Both the position numbers and the translations under genes were made by a program. Below are positions 18,210 to 28,031 of a stretch of 64,000 nucleotides of DNA, piece after piece. How positions within the stretch are numbered: the stretch's first letter is position 1; the number at the start of each line of letters is the position of its first letter. The DNA comes from Myxococcus landrumus (GTDB taxonomy: Bacteria; Myxococcota; Myxococcia; Myxococcales; Myxococcaceae). The stretch lies in NCBI RefSeq assembly GCF_017301635.1, contig NZ_CP071091.1, forward strand, positions 5,344,001 to 5,408,000, read 5' to 3'. Below the pieces are notes generated by a model that saw only the letters and a list, made by a program, of their open reading frames with translations, did no database searches and was not told where the DNA came from.

Positions 18210-20387
18210 TTATTTCGGCGAGGGTTCCACCAGCGCGGCCAGCAGGGCGCGCACTTCCTGAGGGCCACTGACCCGATAGGAGGCACGGGTGGGCTTGTTG
18301 CCCGCGTGGACGGTGAGCCCGTCCTCGGGGATGGCCGCGAACAGGTCCTCGTCCGTGCGGTCATCGCCCATGGCCACCACCAGCGTGCCCGGCGCCAGCG
18401 CGCGCGTCACCGAGTCCACCACCCGGCCCTTGTGCACGCCGTGGGGCCTCACCTCCACCACCTTGTCGCCCGGGAGGATGTCCACCGGCTGTCGCGCGAA
18501 GGTCTCCAACAGCTTCAGCCGCAGCTCGCGGGATTGAATCGCGCCGAACTCGGGGTCCACCTGACGGTAGTGCCACGCGAGCGACGCGGACTTCTCCTCC
18601 ACGAACGAGCCGGGGATGCGCGCGGAGAACTCGTCGAGCACCGGCCGCGCCGCGGCCTTCCACTCCGGCGTCACGCCCTCCAGCATCTTCCACGGCAGGC
18701 CCGGCGCCGGACGCGACCACAGGCCATGCTCCGCATGGAGCCCCATGGGCAGCGCGCCGAACCACGCCTGCAACGTCTCACGCGGCCTGCCGCTGACCAC
18801 GCTCACCGTCGTGTTCGGCCGGGCCACCAGCTTCGCGAGGAGCTCCCGGAGCGCGTCATCCGGCGCGGCCAGCTCCGGCCGGGGCGCGAAGCCCACCAGC
18901 GTCCCGTCGTAGTCGAGCATCAACGCCAGGTGCTCGGCGGACTTCATCCGCGCCAGCGCCTCCGCGCCCTCCTTCTCCCGGTTCACGGACACGGTCGGCA
19001 GGCCCTGGAGCCGGCCCAGGAAGTGGGACACCCACCAGTGGACGTCGTGGGCCTTCACCTGCGCGCGCAGCCCGCGCATGCGCTCGCGCCGCTCGGCCTC
19101 CGGCATCTTCAGCGCTTGCTCGATGGCGTCCGCGGTGGCCTCGATGTCGTAGGTGTTGACGACGAGCGCCCCGCGCATCTCGTCCGCGGCGCCGGCGAAC
19201 TCGCTCAGCACCAGCACGCCATCGTCATCCGGACGGGCGGCGCAGAACTCCTTCGCCACCAGGTTCATCCCGTCGCGCACGGGGGTGACGAGCATCACGT
19301 CCGCCGCGCGGTACAACCCCGCGAGCTGCTTCTCGTTGAAGGAGCGGAAGAGGTAGTGCACGGGCACGTTCTGCACGGTGCCGTACTGGCCATTGATGCG
19401 GCCCACCAGCTCATTCACCTGCTCGCGGTACGTGGCGTAGGCCTCCACCTGCGTGCGGCTGGGCACGGCCACCTGGACGAAGCGCAGCCGGCCACGCCAG
19501 GAGGGCTCACGCTCCAGGAGCCGCTGCACCGCCAGGAGCCTGCGCGGAATGCCCTTGGTGTAGTCGAGCCGGTCGATACCCAACAGGAGCCGCTGTCCCT
19601 CCGCGCCCCGACGCACCGAGGCGACGTCCTCCAGGACGCCCACCTCTCGCGCGAGCGTGTCGAAGGCGTCCGCGTCGATGCCCATGGGGAACGCGCCGAC
19701 ACGCACCTGCCGCCCCTCCCACGTGATGCAGTCCACATCCGTGTCCAACCCGAGCTGCCGCAAGAGCGAGCCCGAGAAGTGCCGCACGTAGCTCACCGTG
19801 TGGAAGCCCACCAGGTCCGCGCCGAGCAACCCCTTCAACAGCTCATCGCGCCGGGGCAGCGTGCGGAAGACTTCCGACGATGGGAAGGGGATGTGGTGGA
19901 AGTAGCCGATGCGGGCCTCGGGCAGCCGCTGTCGCAACAGCCCCGGCACCAGCATGAGCTGGTAGTCATGCACCCAGATGATGTCGCCCGGTTGATACTG
20001 CTTCGCGACCAGGTCCGCGAAGCGCTCGTTGACCTTGCGGTACACCTCCCAGTCGCGGTCCTGCCGGGGGATGCGGTCCAGCATGTAGTGGCACAACGGC
20101 CACAACACGCGGTTGGAGTAGCCTTCGTAGTAGCGGTTCACCTCGCTGCTCGTGAGGTGGAGCGGCACGCAGCGTTGCTCGGCGAGCTGCGCTTCCACGC
20201 GGCTTCGTTGAGCATCCGACAATCGGGAGACATCCCCGGGCCAACCTATCCACAGCCCTCCGGAGCGTTCATGCGGCCGGCGCAACCCCGTGGCCAGCCC
20301 TCCGGCGCTGCGCACCACGGCGACGCTGTCCTTCTCCACCTTGACGGTGACTGGGAGACGATTGGAGACGAGCAGGAGTCGAGACAT
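18210..20387 (-). CDS. Bifunctional trehalose-6-phosphate synthase/phosphatase (OtsA-OtsB fusion)
   Basis: Makes trehalose from UDP-glucose and glucose-6-phosphate in two steps by one 725-residue cytosolic protein. Residues 1-470 are GT20 synthase: SNRLPV at the start, GGLATGL loop, [11 protein letters not shown], and the C-terminal [10 protein letters not shown] motif. Residues 485-725 are a HAD-type trehalose phosphatase with nucleophile motif [10 protein letters not shown] and the late motif [14 protein letters not shown] five bases before the ATG supports the start. It begins 14 bp after the membrane protein gene, so the two are likely one operon. Myxobacteria accumulate trehalose in spores and under osmotic stress, a plausible role. 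Confidence 0.93.
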   Translation of the reverse strand: MSRLLLVSNRLPVTVKVEKDSVAVVRSAGGLATGLRRPHERSGGLWIGWPGDVSRLSDAQRSRVEAQLAEQRCVPLHLTSSEVNRYYEGYSNRVLWPLCHYMLDRIPRQDRDWEVYRKVNERFADLVAKQYQPGDIIWVHDYQLMLVPGLLRQRLPEARIGYFHHIPFPSSEVFRTLPRRDELLKGLLGADLVGFHTVSYVRHFSGSLLRQLGLDTDVDCITWEGRQVRVGAFPMGIDADAFDTLAREVGVLEDVASVRRGAEGQRLLLGIDRLDYTKGIPRRLLAVQRLLEREPSWRGRLRFVQVAVPSRTQVEAYATYREQVNELVGRINGQYGTVQNVPVHYLFRSFNEKQLAGLYRAADVMLVTPVRDGMNLVAKEFCAARPDDDGVLVLSEFAGAADEMRGALVVNTYDIEATADAIEQALKMPEAERRERMRGLRAQVKAHDVHWWVSHFLGRLQGLPTVSVNREKEGAEALARMKSAEHLALMLDYDGTLVGFAPRPELAAPDDALRELLAKLVARPNTTVSVVSGRPRETLQAWFGALPMGLHAEHGLWSRPAPGLPWKMLEGVTPEWKAAARPVLDEFSARIPGSFVEEKSASLAWHYRQVDPEFGAIQSRELRLKLLETFARQPVDILPGDKVVEVRPHGVHKGRVVDSVTRALAPGTLVVAMGDDRTDEDLFAAIPEDGLTVHAGNKPTRASYRVSGPQEVRALLAALVEPSPK

Positions 20388-20401
20388 AGAACTCCAGACC
20401 C

Positions 20402-21550
20402 TTAGTCACTCCTCCCTTGAACCGCCATCGCTGATTCATTCGAGGTGGCGATTGGTGGACCGTCGGATGACACGCGCGGAGCCCATCCCAGTCGCGCAAG
20501 CAACGCGGGCTGACGGCCGGGTTTCCAGATGAACGCATCGAGCACGTAGTGCGTCGCCTGCGGCAACGCGAGCAGCGGCATCACCAACGCGAGCAGGTCC
20601 GGTGCGAGCTGAACATCGAGGCTCCCGAAAATGCCGGGTCGGTCATGCCAGATGATGCGGTCCCACAAGAACTCCTCGGTGAAGGCGAGCACCACGAGGA
20701 ACAGGAGGAAGCCCGGCAGCCCCGCGCGCAGCAGCACACCCGCGGCGCCGTAACCGCCTTCTTCTCCGCGCCCACGCGAGTAGCGGAAGAGCAGCACGAA
20801 GTACGGCACGCCGTGCAGCACCACGTTCATCACCGTGAACGTGAAGTCATCGCGCGCCAGGACGATGCCGCCGAACCACGCCACCCACGTAGCGCCCACG
20901 AGGAGCACCTTGCCCGCCTGGAGTCCCTCGCCGCGCACCACGCGGACGATTTGGAAGAGGCCCCAGGCCGCGAGCACCCCTGCATGCAGCACCAGCGCCA
21001 CGGTGCCCATCCATGCGGGCAACCCCGGGAGGAAGTCGCCCTCCACGAACCACCAGAACTCTCGCGGCAGGTTCGCGTGCCACCAGACCACGGGGCCCAC
21101 GGTGGCCGCGTAGATGGCGGCGGCGTCGAGGCGACGCTCGGCGGTGGAGGCTCGGGCCTTGCGCGTGTACAGCGCCACCCAGCCGTACTGCTGACGGACG
21201 AAGTGGAACAGGGCCACGTACGCGAACAGCGTCCAGAACGTCCCAGGCGAAATCTGGTGCGCCAGCACGCCGACGGCCCATGCGGCCAGGGGTGCGCCGA
21301 GATAGAGGCCCGGGCGCTCCCGCAGCTCGACGGGGTCCAGATAGGTGCGGAACAGCGTGGACCAGACGTGGGCCACGTCGACGCAGACGACGAGCAGCAG
21401 CCAGGCCCACGGTGGGGTGTCACCCACGGCCCCCAGCCACGGCGCGCCGAGGACCAGGGCCACCGACACGAGCGCACTGCCGGCGAAGATGGCGAGGTCC
21501 ACCCGCGGGCTGAACAACCAACTCTGGGAGGGCGCGAGGAGACGGGGCAT
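20402..21550 (-). CDS. Polytopic membrane protein of unknown function
   Basis: A 382-residue inner membrane protein with about nine hydrophobic spans. ATG 21550 was selected because the longer upstream frame runs into the divergent kinase promoter and is not hydrophobic. Conserved-looking polar motifs are DVAHVWSTLFRTYLDP, FHFVRQQYGW, WWHANLPREFWW and HGVPYF, with several His and aromatic residues near the membrane, which could mean a metal-dependent or acyl-lipid function, but I do not recognise the family. It precedes otsAB by 14 bp and is likely cotranscribed with it. Confidence 0.65.
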   Translation of the reverse strand: MPRLLAPSQSWLFSPRVDLAIFAGSALVSVALVLGAPWLGAVGDTPPWAWLLLVVCVDVAHVWSTLFRTYLDPVELRERPGLYLGAPLAAWAVGVLAHQISPGTFWTLFAYVALFHFVRQQYGWVALYTRKARASTAERRLDAAAIYAATVGPVVWWHANLPREFWWFVEGDFLPGLPAWMGTVALVLHAGVLAAWGLFQIVRVVRGEGLQAGKVLLVGATWVAWFGGIVLARDDFTFTVMNVVLHGVPYFVLLFRYSRGRGEEGGYGAAGVLLRAGLPGFLLFLVVLAFTEEFLWDRIIWHDRPGIFGSLDVQLAPDLLALVMPLLALPQATHYVLDAFIWKPGRQPALLARLGWAPRVSSDGPPIATSNESAMAVQGRSD

Positions 21551-21676
21551 CCATCCCCAAGTTATCAGCCTCTCGACGGGGTTGGGCGTTGGGCTGTCGG
21601 GGCGGTACAACCTCCACGCAAGCGCGGCGCGGCTCCCGCGTAATGCGCATGTCGCCCTCCTTCGTCCACCACCGCC

Positions 21677-22891
21677 ATGTCCTCCACGCCCCCTCCTCCC
21701 CGCTTCCGCTACCGGCTGCTGGCGGTCATGTTGCTGGCGGGCCTGTTGCCGCTGGTGCTGCTCGGTGTGGTGGTCCACGGCGCGCTGGAGCGGATGCTGT
21801 CCGTCTCGGTGGCCCCGGTGGAGGCGGTGCTCGACGAGGTGTCCTCGGACCTGGAGCGCCGGGGACTCTCGCGGGATTCGCTGGACGAGGTGCGGCTCCA
21901 TCTGGCGCAGGCGGAGCTGACGCGCAGGGCACTGGTGCGCCGAGTGCCCATGTTCATCACGGTGCTCGTGTTCGTCTCGGGCGGAGTGCTGGCGGTGGCC
22001 GCCATGCTGCTTGGCCGCACGCTCACGCGCCCCGTCACGGTGCTCACCGAGGGCATGTGGGCGTATGCGCGAGGAGACCTCACCGTGAGGCTGCCCGTCT
22101 CGGAGCCTCCGCGCGATGAGTTCGAGTTCTTGTTGGGTCAGTTCAACCGCATGGGCCAGGAGCTGGTTGCGCAGCGCGAGCGGCTCAAGTCCGCCGAGCA
22201 GATTGCCGCGTGGCAGGACGTGGCCCGCGCCCTGGCCCATGAGCTGAAGAATCCCCTCACCGCGATGAAGCTCTCCCTGGCGCGGCTCCAGCGCGCGGAC
22301 ACGGGGTCTCCCGCGGATGCCGTGCGGGTCAGCGAGTCCGTGGCGCTGCTTCAGGAGGAGGTCGAGCTGCTGATGCGCATGACGCAGAGCTTCTCCACCT
22401 TCGCGCGGCTTCCTTCACCGAGGTTCCAGGACGTCCCGCTGCGGCCGCTGCTCTCGGAGATTTGTGTGTTGTACGCGCAGACCTCCCCTGTGCCCGTGGA
22501 GCTGCTACCCGGCCCCGAGGTGTCGCTGCAGGCGGACCCGGATGGACTGCGCCGGCTGTTTGGAAACCTCGTGAAGAACGCGGCCGAGGCCTCTGCGTCG
22601 AGCTCGACTTCCGTGCGCGTTTCGGCGGAGCCGCTGGAGGGGGGTGGGGTGCGTGTCTCCGTGGTGGATGGGGGCAACGGCATCCCTTCCGTGCTGGAGG
22701 GCGCGGCGCTGACGCGCGGACTCTTCAGCACGAAGCCCGAGGGCAGCGGGCTCGGGCTGCCCATCTCGCAGAAGATCACTCACGAGCACGGAGGCTCGCT
22801 CCGGCTGGAGCCCGCGCCCGGTGGCGGTACGCTCGCACGAGTGGAGCTGCCTCTTCGTCCCCCTTCTACGCCTGTGCCAACGACGACATGA
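21677..22891 (+). CDS. Sensor histidine kinase (HAMP, HisKA, HATPase)
   Basis: Membrane sensor kinase of 404 residues pairing with the NtrC regulator downstream. Two membrane spans (about 15-35 and 95-115) flank a short periplasmic segment. They are followed by a HAMP domain (GRTLTRPVTVLTEGM), a HisKA H-box with phospho-acceptor His188 in LAHELKNPLTAMK, and an ATPase with NLVKNAAEA and GSGLGLPISQ. The gene ends ACGACATGA, and a decayed copy of the regulator's start overlaps that stop (see duplication). It resembles NtrY-type kinases; the signal is unknown. Confidence 0.9.
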   Translation: MSSTPPPPRFRYRLLAVMLLAGLLPLVLLGVVVHGALERMLSVSVAPVEAVLDEVSSDLERRGLSRDSLDEVRLHLAQAELTRRALVRRVPMFITVLVFVSGGVLAVAAMLLGRTLTRPVTVLTEGMWAYARGDLTVRLPVSEPPRDEFEFLLGQFNRMGQELVAQRERLKSAEQIAAWQDVARALAHELKNPLTAMKLSLARLQRADTGSPADAVRVSESVALLQEEVELLMRMTQSFSTFARLPSPRFQDVPLRPLLSEICVLYAQTSPVPVELLPGPEVSLQADPDGLRRLFGNLVKNAAEASASSSTSVRVSAEPLEGGGVRVSVVDGGNGIPSVLEGAALTRGLFSTKPEGSGLGLPISQKITHEHGGSLRLEPAPGGGTLARVELPLRPPSTPVPTTT

Positions 22892-23039
22892 AGCCTTGCC
22901 CGCGATTTCTCAGCGCGCATGATGGCTCGCGCCATCTGACGGCTGCACTCGGTGGCGGCACATTGGCGCACGCAGCGCAGCCTCTTCATTCCTCTTTGAC
23001 TCCTGTGCTCACGACATGAAGCCCGGCCCACGAATCCTC
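22782..23039 (+). repeat. Degenerate tandem duplication at the kinase/regulator junction
   Basis: Two adjacent units of about 128-131 bp: copy 1 about 22782-22911 and copy 2 about 22913-23039. Both contain GGTGGCGG (22820 and 22951), a CTGTG(C/C)CAACGAC-like tail, and ATGAAGCC (22888 and 23016). Copy 1 encodes the real end of the kinase (GGGTLARVELPLRPPSTPVPTT) plus a decayed regulator start. Copy 2 has a decayed kinase end ([22 protein letters not shown], not in the gene) plus the real regulator start. Confidence 0.75.
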
Positions 23040-24368
23040 GTCGTCGACGACGACCCCGGTGTCCTCAAGGCCCTGCGCGGACTGCTGAGTGATGAGGGCT
23101 TCACGCCCATCGAGGCTCGCTCCACCGCTGAAGCCTCTCGCGTCCTCGACGCGCCCGAGGGACTTCCCACCGTGATGCTCCTGGACCTGCGCATGCCCGC
23201 GGAGACAGGACTGGAGTTCCTCGCACGGCTGCCTCGCCCGCTGCCGGTGCCCGTGGTGGTGCTGTCAGGCGAAGCCTCTCCCTCCGAGGCCGCGCAGGCC
23301 CTCAAGCTGGGGGCGACGGACTTCGTCGAGAAGCCTCCGTCACCCGAACGCCTCGTCACCGCGCTTCGCAACGCGATGGCACTGGGCTCGCTCCAGGAGG
23401 AGCGCGAGCGACTGCTGGATGCACTCGCCCGCCCCGGACATCTCGTCGGCGACAGCCCCTCGATGAACACGCTGCGGCAACTCATCGCTCGCGTGGGGCC
23501 CAGTGACGCGGCGGTACTCATCACCGGTGAGACGGGCACGGGCAAGGAGCGTGTCGCCCGTGCACTGCATCTGGCCTCGGGTCGCAAGGGCCGGCTCGTC
23601 GCGGTCAACTGCGCGGCCATCCCGTCCACGCTGCTCGAAAGCGAGCTGTTCGGCCATGAGAAGGGTGCATTCTCCGGCGCGGTGAGCCGACGCGCGGGAC
23701 GCATCGAGCAAGCCCACGGCGGCACGTTGCTCCTCGACGAGATTGGCGACATGCCGCTGGAGCTCCAGGCCAAGCTCTTGCGCGTGCTGGAGACACGCGA
23801 GGTGGAGCGGCTCGGCGGCTCCGTGCCCGTGCCGGTCGACGCGCGCGTCCTCGCGGCGACGCATCAAGAACTGGCCCGCGCGGTGAAAGAGGGACGCTTC
23901 CGCCAGGACCTCTTCTTCCGCCTCAACGTGATGCCGCTGCACATCCCCCCGCTGCGCGAGCGGCTGGACGACTTGCTCCCGCTCGCTCGTGCCTTCGCGG
24001 CGGAATTCGCGGGGCCCGAAGTCCCGCTCGTCCTGGCTCCCGGCGCGGACGTCGCGCTGCGCGCCTACTCGTGGCCCGGCAACGTGCGTGAGCTGCGCAA
24101 TGTCATCGAGCGGCTCAACCTGCTGCGCGCGGGCGGCCCGATGACCCTGGGGCCCGAGGCCGTCTCCAGTCCACTGGCTCCCGCCCAAACCACGAGCCCC
24201 AAGCTGGGCGACAAGAGCTACCGAGAGCACGTCGAGGACTTTGAACGAGAGCTCATCCGCGCGGCCCTCGCGGAGGGCGAGAGCATCGCCGGCGCCGCAC
24301 GGCTGCTCCAGGTGGACCGGGGCAATCTCTACCGTCGCATCAAGGCGCTCGGGCTTCCGGTGACCTGA
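23016..24368 (+). CDS. NtrC-family sigma-54-dependent response regulator
   Basis: A 450-residue transcription activator. The receiver domain (1-120) has DDD at 11-13 and the phosphoacceptor Asp57 in LLDLRMP. The AAA+ domain has Walker A GETGTGKE and Walker [12 protein letters not shown], with the sigma-54 contact loop reading GAFSGA instead of GAFTGA. A Fis-type HTH ends the protein ([23 protein letters not shown]). It is the partner of the kinase upstream. Targets are not visible; no clear -24/-12 promoter was found nearby. Confidence 0.92.
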   Translation: MKPGPRILVVDDDPGVLKALRGLLSDEGFTPIEARSTAEASRVLDAPEGLPTVMLLDLRMPAETGLEFLARLPRPLPVPVVVLSGEASPSEAAQALKLGATDFVEKPPSPERLVTALRNAMALGSLQEERERLLDALARPGHLVGDSPSMNTLRQLIARVGPSDAAVLITGETGTGKERVARALHLASGRKGRLVAVNCAAIPSTLLESELFGHEKGAFSGAVSRRAGRIEQAHGGTLLLDEIGDMPLELQAKLLRVLETREVERLGGSVPVPVDARVLAATHQELARAVKEGRFRQDLFFRLNVMPLHIPPLRERLDDLLPLARAFAAEFAGPEVPLVLAPGADVALRAYSWPGNVRELRNVIERLNLLRAGGPMTLGPEAVSSPLAPAQTTSPKLGDKSYREHVEDFERELIRAALAEGESIAGAARLLQVDRGNLYRRIKALGLPVT

Positions 24369-24390
24369 GCGCCTCGATGCACTCAGGCGA

Positions 24391-24897
24391 CTACGGCTTG
24401 GGCGGAGGCCTCGGCTTCACGTCGGTGTTGTGCCCCGCGACGATGCGCCAGCCTCCGTTCTCGCGCTTCATCACGTAGCGCATCTGCGTGCGCAAGAGTC
24501 CAGGCTCCGTGTCCTGCACCCCAGGCGGCAGGCCCGAGTGCCCCGTCACCTCGTGAATCGTGTCCACCACGGCGATGTCCGCGACCGGGAACGACACCCT
24601 GCGCACCGTCACCTTGCTGTGGCTGTTCTTGAAGAACACCTCGAAGACCTGGGCATGGCGGGTCTCGATTTGCTGATGCCCCTCGAACACCGTCCCGGCG
24701 ATGTTGATGAAGTCCGCGTCAGCCGAGAAGTCCTTGGACCACGCCACCGCGTCGTGGTTGTTCCACGCCACCGTCTGCGCATCCACGAGCTGGTGGATGT
24801 CCTCCTCGTCCCGCGCGGGGTCCACGTGCGCACAGCCCACGGGGAGCAGCAGGAACGCACACGCCAGGGCCCACCGGGTGAGAACACTGCGAATCAC
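24391..24897 (-). CDS. Lipoprotein with SnoaL/DUF4440-like fold
   Basis: A 168-residue lipoprotein. GTG 24897 was chosen because AAGGAG lies six bases upstream and a signal with lipobox LLLPVGCA follows at once. Residues 30-150 show the cone-shaped SnoaL/NTF2-like pattern (IHQLVDAQTVAWNNHDAVAWSKDFSADADFINIAGTVFEG ... RTQMRYVMKRENGGWRIVAGHNT). Members include small enzymes and binding proteins acting on small ligands; this one has unknown function. It converges on the regulator gene. Confidence 0.78.
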   Translation of the reverse strand: MIRSVLTRWALACAFLLLPVGCAHVDPARDEEDIHQLVDAQTVAWNNHDAVAWSKDFSADADFINIAGTVFEGHQQIETRHAQVFEVFFKNSHSKVTVRRVSFPVADIAVVDTIHEVTGHSGLPPGVQDTEPGLLRTQMRYVMKRENGGWRIVAGHNTDVKPRPPPKP

Positions 24898-25017
24898 GTT
24901 GAAGCTCCTTTTCCTGAAGAAACGGCCGGGCAGCCTGCCACAAAGCCCTGGCGCAGTTGCCTCCCTCGAACACCTCTGCGAGCGTCCCCCGCCGTCCATC
25001 GCCACTGGGAGGCTCGC

Positions 25018-25407
25018 TTGACGACGCACGGGCGCATGATTCCGGGAGCCCAGGCCCCCGGAGGCGGTTACGTCCACTCGTACGAAGTGGTGACGCCCGC
25101 GCGGCTCTTTCACATCAGCGGGCAGATTCCCACCCGGGCCGATGGCACCGTGCCCGACACCTTCGACGCTCAATGCCGCCAGGTCTGGGCCAACCTCGAA
25201 GCCGTCCTCACCGTGTCCGGACTGGAGCTCCGTCACCTGGTGAAGGTGACCACCTTCCTGAGTCGCCGCGAGCACCGCGACGCGAACAGCGCCATCCGTC
25301 GCGAGGTCCTCGGCGCCCATGAACCGGCACTGACGGTCATCATCACCGGCATCTACGACGAGGCCTGGCTGCTCGAAATCGAGGCCATCGCCGCCGCGCC
25401 CCTGTGA
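25018..25407 (+). CDS. RidA-family (YjgF/UK114) protein
   Basis: A 129-residue RidA-type protein, a family that hydrolyses reactive enamine/imine intermediates made by PLP enzymes. Typical strings are YEVVTPARLFHISGQIP, QVWANLEAVLTVSGL and LVKVTTFL ... VLGAHEPALTV. The usual catalytic Arg region near the C terminus is not a canonical match (GIYDEAWLLEIEAIA), so it may belong to a divergent Rid subgroup without deaminase activity. TTG 25018 is preferred over ATG 25036 because GGGAGG lies five bases before it. Confidence 0.82.
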   Translation: MTTHGRMIPGAQAPGGGYVHSYEVVTPARLFHISGQIPTRADGTVPDTFDAQCRQVWANLEAVLTVSGLELRHLVKVTTFLSRREHRDANSAIRREVLGAHEPALTVIITGIYDEAWLLEIEAIAAAPL

Positions 25408-25439
25408 ACTCCTCGCACGCCGACGCAATCAAGGCCCGC

Positions 25440-25488
25440 GATGTCAGTATCACATCCAGCCTTCACATCAGGATGTGTCCATGACATC
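25440..25488. repeat. 49-bp nested inverted repeat (hairpin) upstream of the Omp85-like gene
   Basis: Outer arms GATGTCA (25440) and TGACATC (25482), inner arms CACATCC (25451) and GGATGTG (25471), with symmetric 4/4 unpaired bases between them and a 13-base loop. It lies between ridA (ends 25407) and the Omp85 gene (starts 25570). No T run follows. It may be an RNA structure, a regulator site or a weak terminator; the sequence does not decide. Confidence 0.6.
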
Positions 25489-25569
25489 GGTACGGCGGGC
25501 CAGCACTCGTCCTTTCAAGCACTTGCCGCGACGTACCGCCTGGAACGCTGCGTGCTCTGTCCCCCACGC

Positions 25570-28026
25570 ATGAACCGCTTCGCGCTTCTCTTCAGCATCG
25601 TCTCCCTCGTCGCCAGCGCACAGCCCGCGCCGCAGACGACTGCTCCCAACCCGGCTCCGCCCACCCCGGCCGAGCCCGCGCCTCCGGCCCCCAGCCCCGA
25701 GGCCGCCCCGCCCCAGGCTCGCGACGAGGCCAAGAAGCGCGACACCGCCAAGGAAGAGTCCTGGTCGCTCACGGTGATTTCCGACCGCGACGACAAGCCC
25801 TCCAAGAAGCACGAGAACCTGGACGCGTGCGAAGAAGACCTCCGCAACGATGACGTGGACGAGAACGCCGTCCTCACGCCCCTCCAGCTCAACCTGGGCG
25901 GCCGCACCCTCACGCCCGAGGTCGTCGAGCTGCATGGCCTCCAGCGACTGACGCAGGCCCAGGTCTACACGTTCATCGGGACGCCACTGGACGACCCGCA
26001 GGCGCCCCAGAAGCCGCAGCAGCTCCAGGCCATGCTGCGCAGGCTCGCGCTCACCGGACTCTTCACTCGCGTGGAGCCTCGCCTGCGTGTCCCCGAGCAG
26101 GGCCCCGTCGTGCTGGAGGTGCACCTCGAGGAGAACCCCGTGGTGACCTCGGTGGAGCTCAAGGGCCTGCGAGACATCGAGGACGATGAAATCCTCGACG
26201 AGCTCTTCCGCCTCCCCCACCGCATCATCGACGAGGACGAGGACGGAGATGACGACTTCGTCGCCACCGTGCGGATGAACGGCGCGCGCGGCGTGCTGAC
26301 GGTCAGTACGCCCTGCCCTCCGCAGCGTCCCCCGAAGGAGTGGCTGGCCCGGATGGACAAGGGCGTGTTCGTGCCCGGCCTCATCCAGGGCGGCGTGGAG
26401 GGCGCGATGCAGCGTGCGCTCAACGGCCTGCGGACCAGCGGCTATCTGCTCGCGAGGCTCTCCGGCACGCTGTCTCCCACCGGCCAGCTCATCGTGGTCG
26501 TCGACGAAGGCCAGTTGGAGAGCGTGGACGTGGTGGGCGTGGACGGCTCCGTCGCCGCCCGCGTGCGCGACGCGATGGACCTCAAGCCCGGGACGGTCTT
26601 CCTGCGCAGCGACGCGCGCCGCGCCATGGAGCGCCTGGAGTCGCGCCTGCCGTTCCTCGAGGCGGCGAGCGTGTCGTCGGACCCGGATGACATCTCCCGC
26701 GGCCGCGAGGCGCGTGTCGTCACCGAGCGCGCGGAGGACGGCACCCGCCACTTCCAGACGCAGGAGCCCAAGCGCAAGGAGCGCCGCCGCCGCGAGCAGT
26801 ACGAGTTCGAGCTGAGCTGGCGCGAGCTCTTCGCGGAGTGGAACAACGAAGAGGACGGCCGAGGCATCACGCTGGACGGACGCCGCCTCGTCGTGCACGT
26901 GCGCCCGCGCAGCCCGGACGTCGACGTGGACTTCATCCCCCTGCACACGCAGGTGACGGGGCTCGCGCCGGGGCTCGCGGGTTCCTTCCGCATCTGGGAC
27001 GTGAAGGACCGCCTCCACACCACGCTGGATGCCGCCCTCATCCTGCCCCTGCGCCTCAAGGGCCAACACGTCGCGGACGACCCGGACGCGACGAAGCGCC
27101 AGCGCCGCATCAACCTGCTGGTCGGCGCGAAGGTGGAGATTCCCTCCGTGGGCCTCGTGGAGCTGGGTGCCCAGGCGCATGACTTCACCGACACGATGGA
27201 CCGCTGGCGGATGAGCGACATCGACTCGTCCATCTACTCGGCCCTCATCAACCGGCCGGACCGCGACTACTTCCGTCGCAAGGGCCTGGCGGCGTTCGCC
27301 ACCTTCCGCATCGCGGAGGACTGGCTCGCGGGCGTCGAGTACCGCAGCGACCGCTACACGACGATGAAGAGCCTCACCCCGCCGCTCACGCTGTTCCGCC
27401 GCGACTCGCCGCCCTTCCCCAACGCGCCGGTCGACGAGGGCCGCTTCCAGTCCGTCATCGCGAGGGTGGAGTACACGAGCAGCACGCCGCGCAACACGAA
27501 GGTGGGCTCGCTGTTCCGCTCGCCGGAGACGGCCCTGGCGGACCCGGACGTGGACTGGAATGACGGCCCGTTCCTGCACGGCTTCGCCACGCTGGAAGTG
27601 GGCGAGGGCCCCGCCGTCACCGGCCCCGACCAGCGCTTCTGGAAGCTGGTCAGCGACCTGTCGCTGGTGGTGCCCACGGGCTGGAACGAGGGCCTGCGGC
27701 TGCGTCTGCGCGGCGCGGGAGGCGACAACCTGCCCGAGCAAAAGCGCGAGGCGCTGGGTGGATGGAGCGCGCTGCGCGGCTTCGGCTTCAAGGAGTTCCG
27801 CGGCGACGTGTCGGTGCTGGCGACGGCTGAGTACCGGTGGCACGTGTTCGGCGTCTTCGCGGACCTGGGCACGGTGCGCGACGCGAAGAAGTGGGGGGAT
27901 GCGCAGCTGGGCGTGGGTGGCACCTTCCACTTCAGCGACGAGGTGCGCGTCGACGTCGCGTGGCGCACGGACGAGAAGGCCACGTCCACGCCCGAGGCCC
28001 GCCTGTTCTTCGTTCGGACGTTCTGA
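25570..28026 (+). CDS. Omp85/BamA-like outer membrane protein with POTRA domains
   Basis: An 818-residue outer membrane protein. ATG 25570 is followed by a signal peptide ending SLVASAQP and a Pro/Ala-rich linker. Residues 110-400 look like POTRA domains (TPEVVELHGLQRLTQAQVYTFIG; VVTSVELKGLRDIEDDEIL; QLIVVVDEGQLESVDVVGVDGS). The C-terminal half is a surface-antigen beta barrel ending in the aromatic FFVRTF, a usual barrel terminus. Family role is outer membrane protein insertion or secretion. It is not the general housekeeping BamA by context. The 201-residue gene 5 bp downstream is probably cotranscribed. Confidence 0.8.
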   Translation: MNRFALLFSIVSLVASAQPAPQTTAPNPAPPTPAEPAPPAPSPEAAPPQARDEAKKRDTAKEESWSLTVISDRDDKPSKKHENLDACEEDLRNDDVDENAVLTPLQLNLGGRTLTPEVVELHGLQRLTQAQVYTFIGTPLDDPQAPQKPQQLQAMLRRLALTGLFTRVEPRLRVPEQGPVVLEVHLEENPVVTSVELKGLRDIEDDEILDELFRLPHRIIDEDEDGDDDFVATVRMNGARGVLTVSTPCPPQRPPKEWLARMDKGVFVPGLIQGGVEGAMQRALNGLRTSGYLLARLSGTLSPTGQLIVVVDEGQLESVDVVGVDGSVAARVRDAMDLKPGTVFLRSDARRAMERLESRLPFLEAASVSSDPDDISRGREARVVTERAEDGTRHFQTQEPKRKERRRREQYEFELSWRELFAEWNNEEDGRGITLDGRRLVVHVRPRSPDVDVDFIPLHTQVTGLAPGLAGSFRIWDVKDRLHTTLDAALILPLRLKGQHVADDPDATKRQRRINLLVGAKVEIPSVGLVELGAQAHDFTDTMDRWRMSDIDSSIYSALINRPDRDYFRRKGLAAFATFRIAEDWLAGVEYRSDRYTTMKSLTPPLTLFRRDSPPFPNAPVDEGRFQSVIARVEYTSSTPRNTKVGSLFRSPETALADPDVDWNDGPFLHGFATLEVGEGPAVTGPDQRFWKLVSDLSLVVPTGWNEGLRLRLRGAGGDNLPEQKREALGGWSALRGFGFKEFRGDVSVLATAEYRWHVFGVFADLGTVRDAKKWGDAQLGVGGTFHFSDEVRVDVAWRTDEKATSTPEARLFFVRTF

Positions 28027-28031
28027 GGCCC

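Noticed and set aside
20549-21643. 364-residue plus-strand frame opposite the membrane protein
   Set aside because: The minus frame shows clean membrane spans; the plus frame is Gln/Arg/His-rich with no domain.
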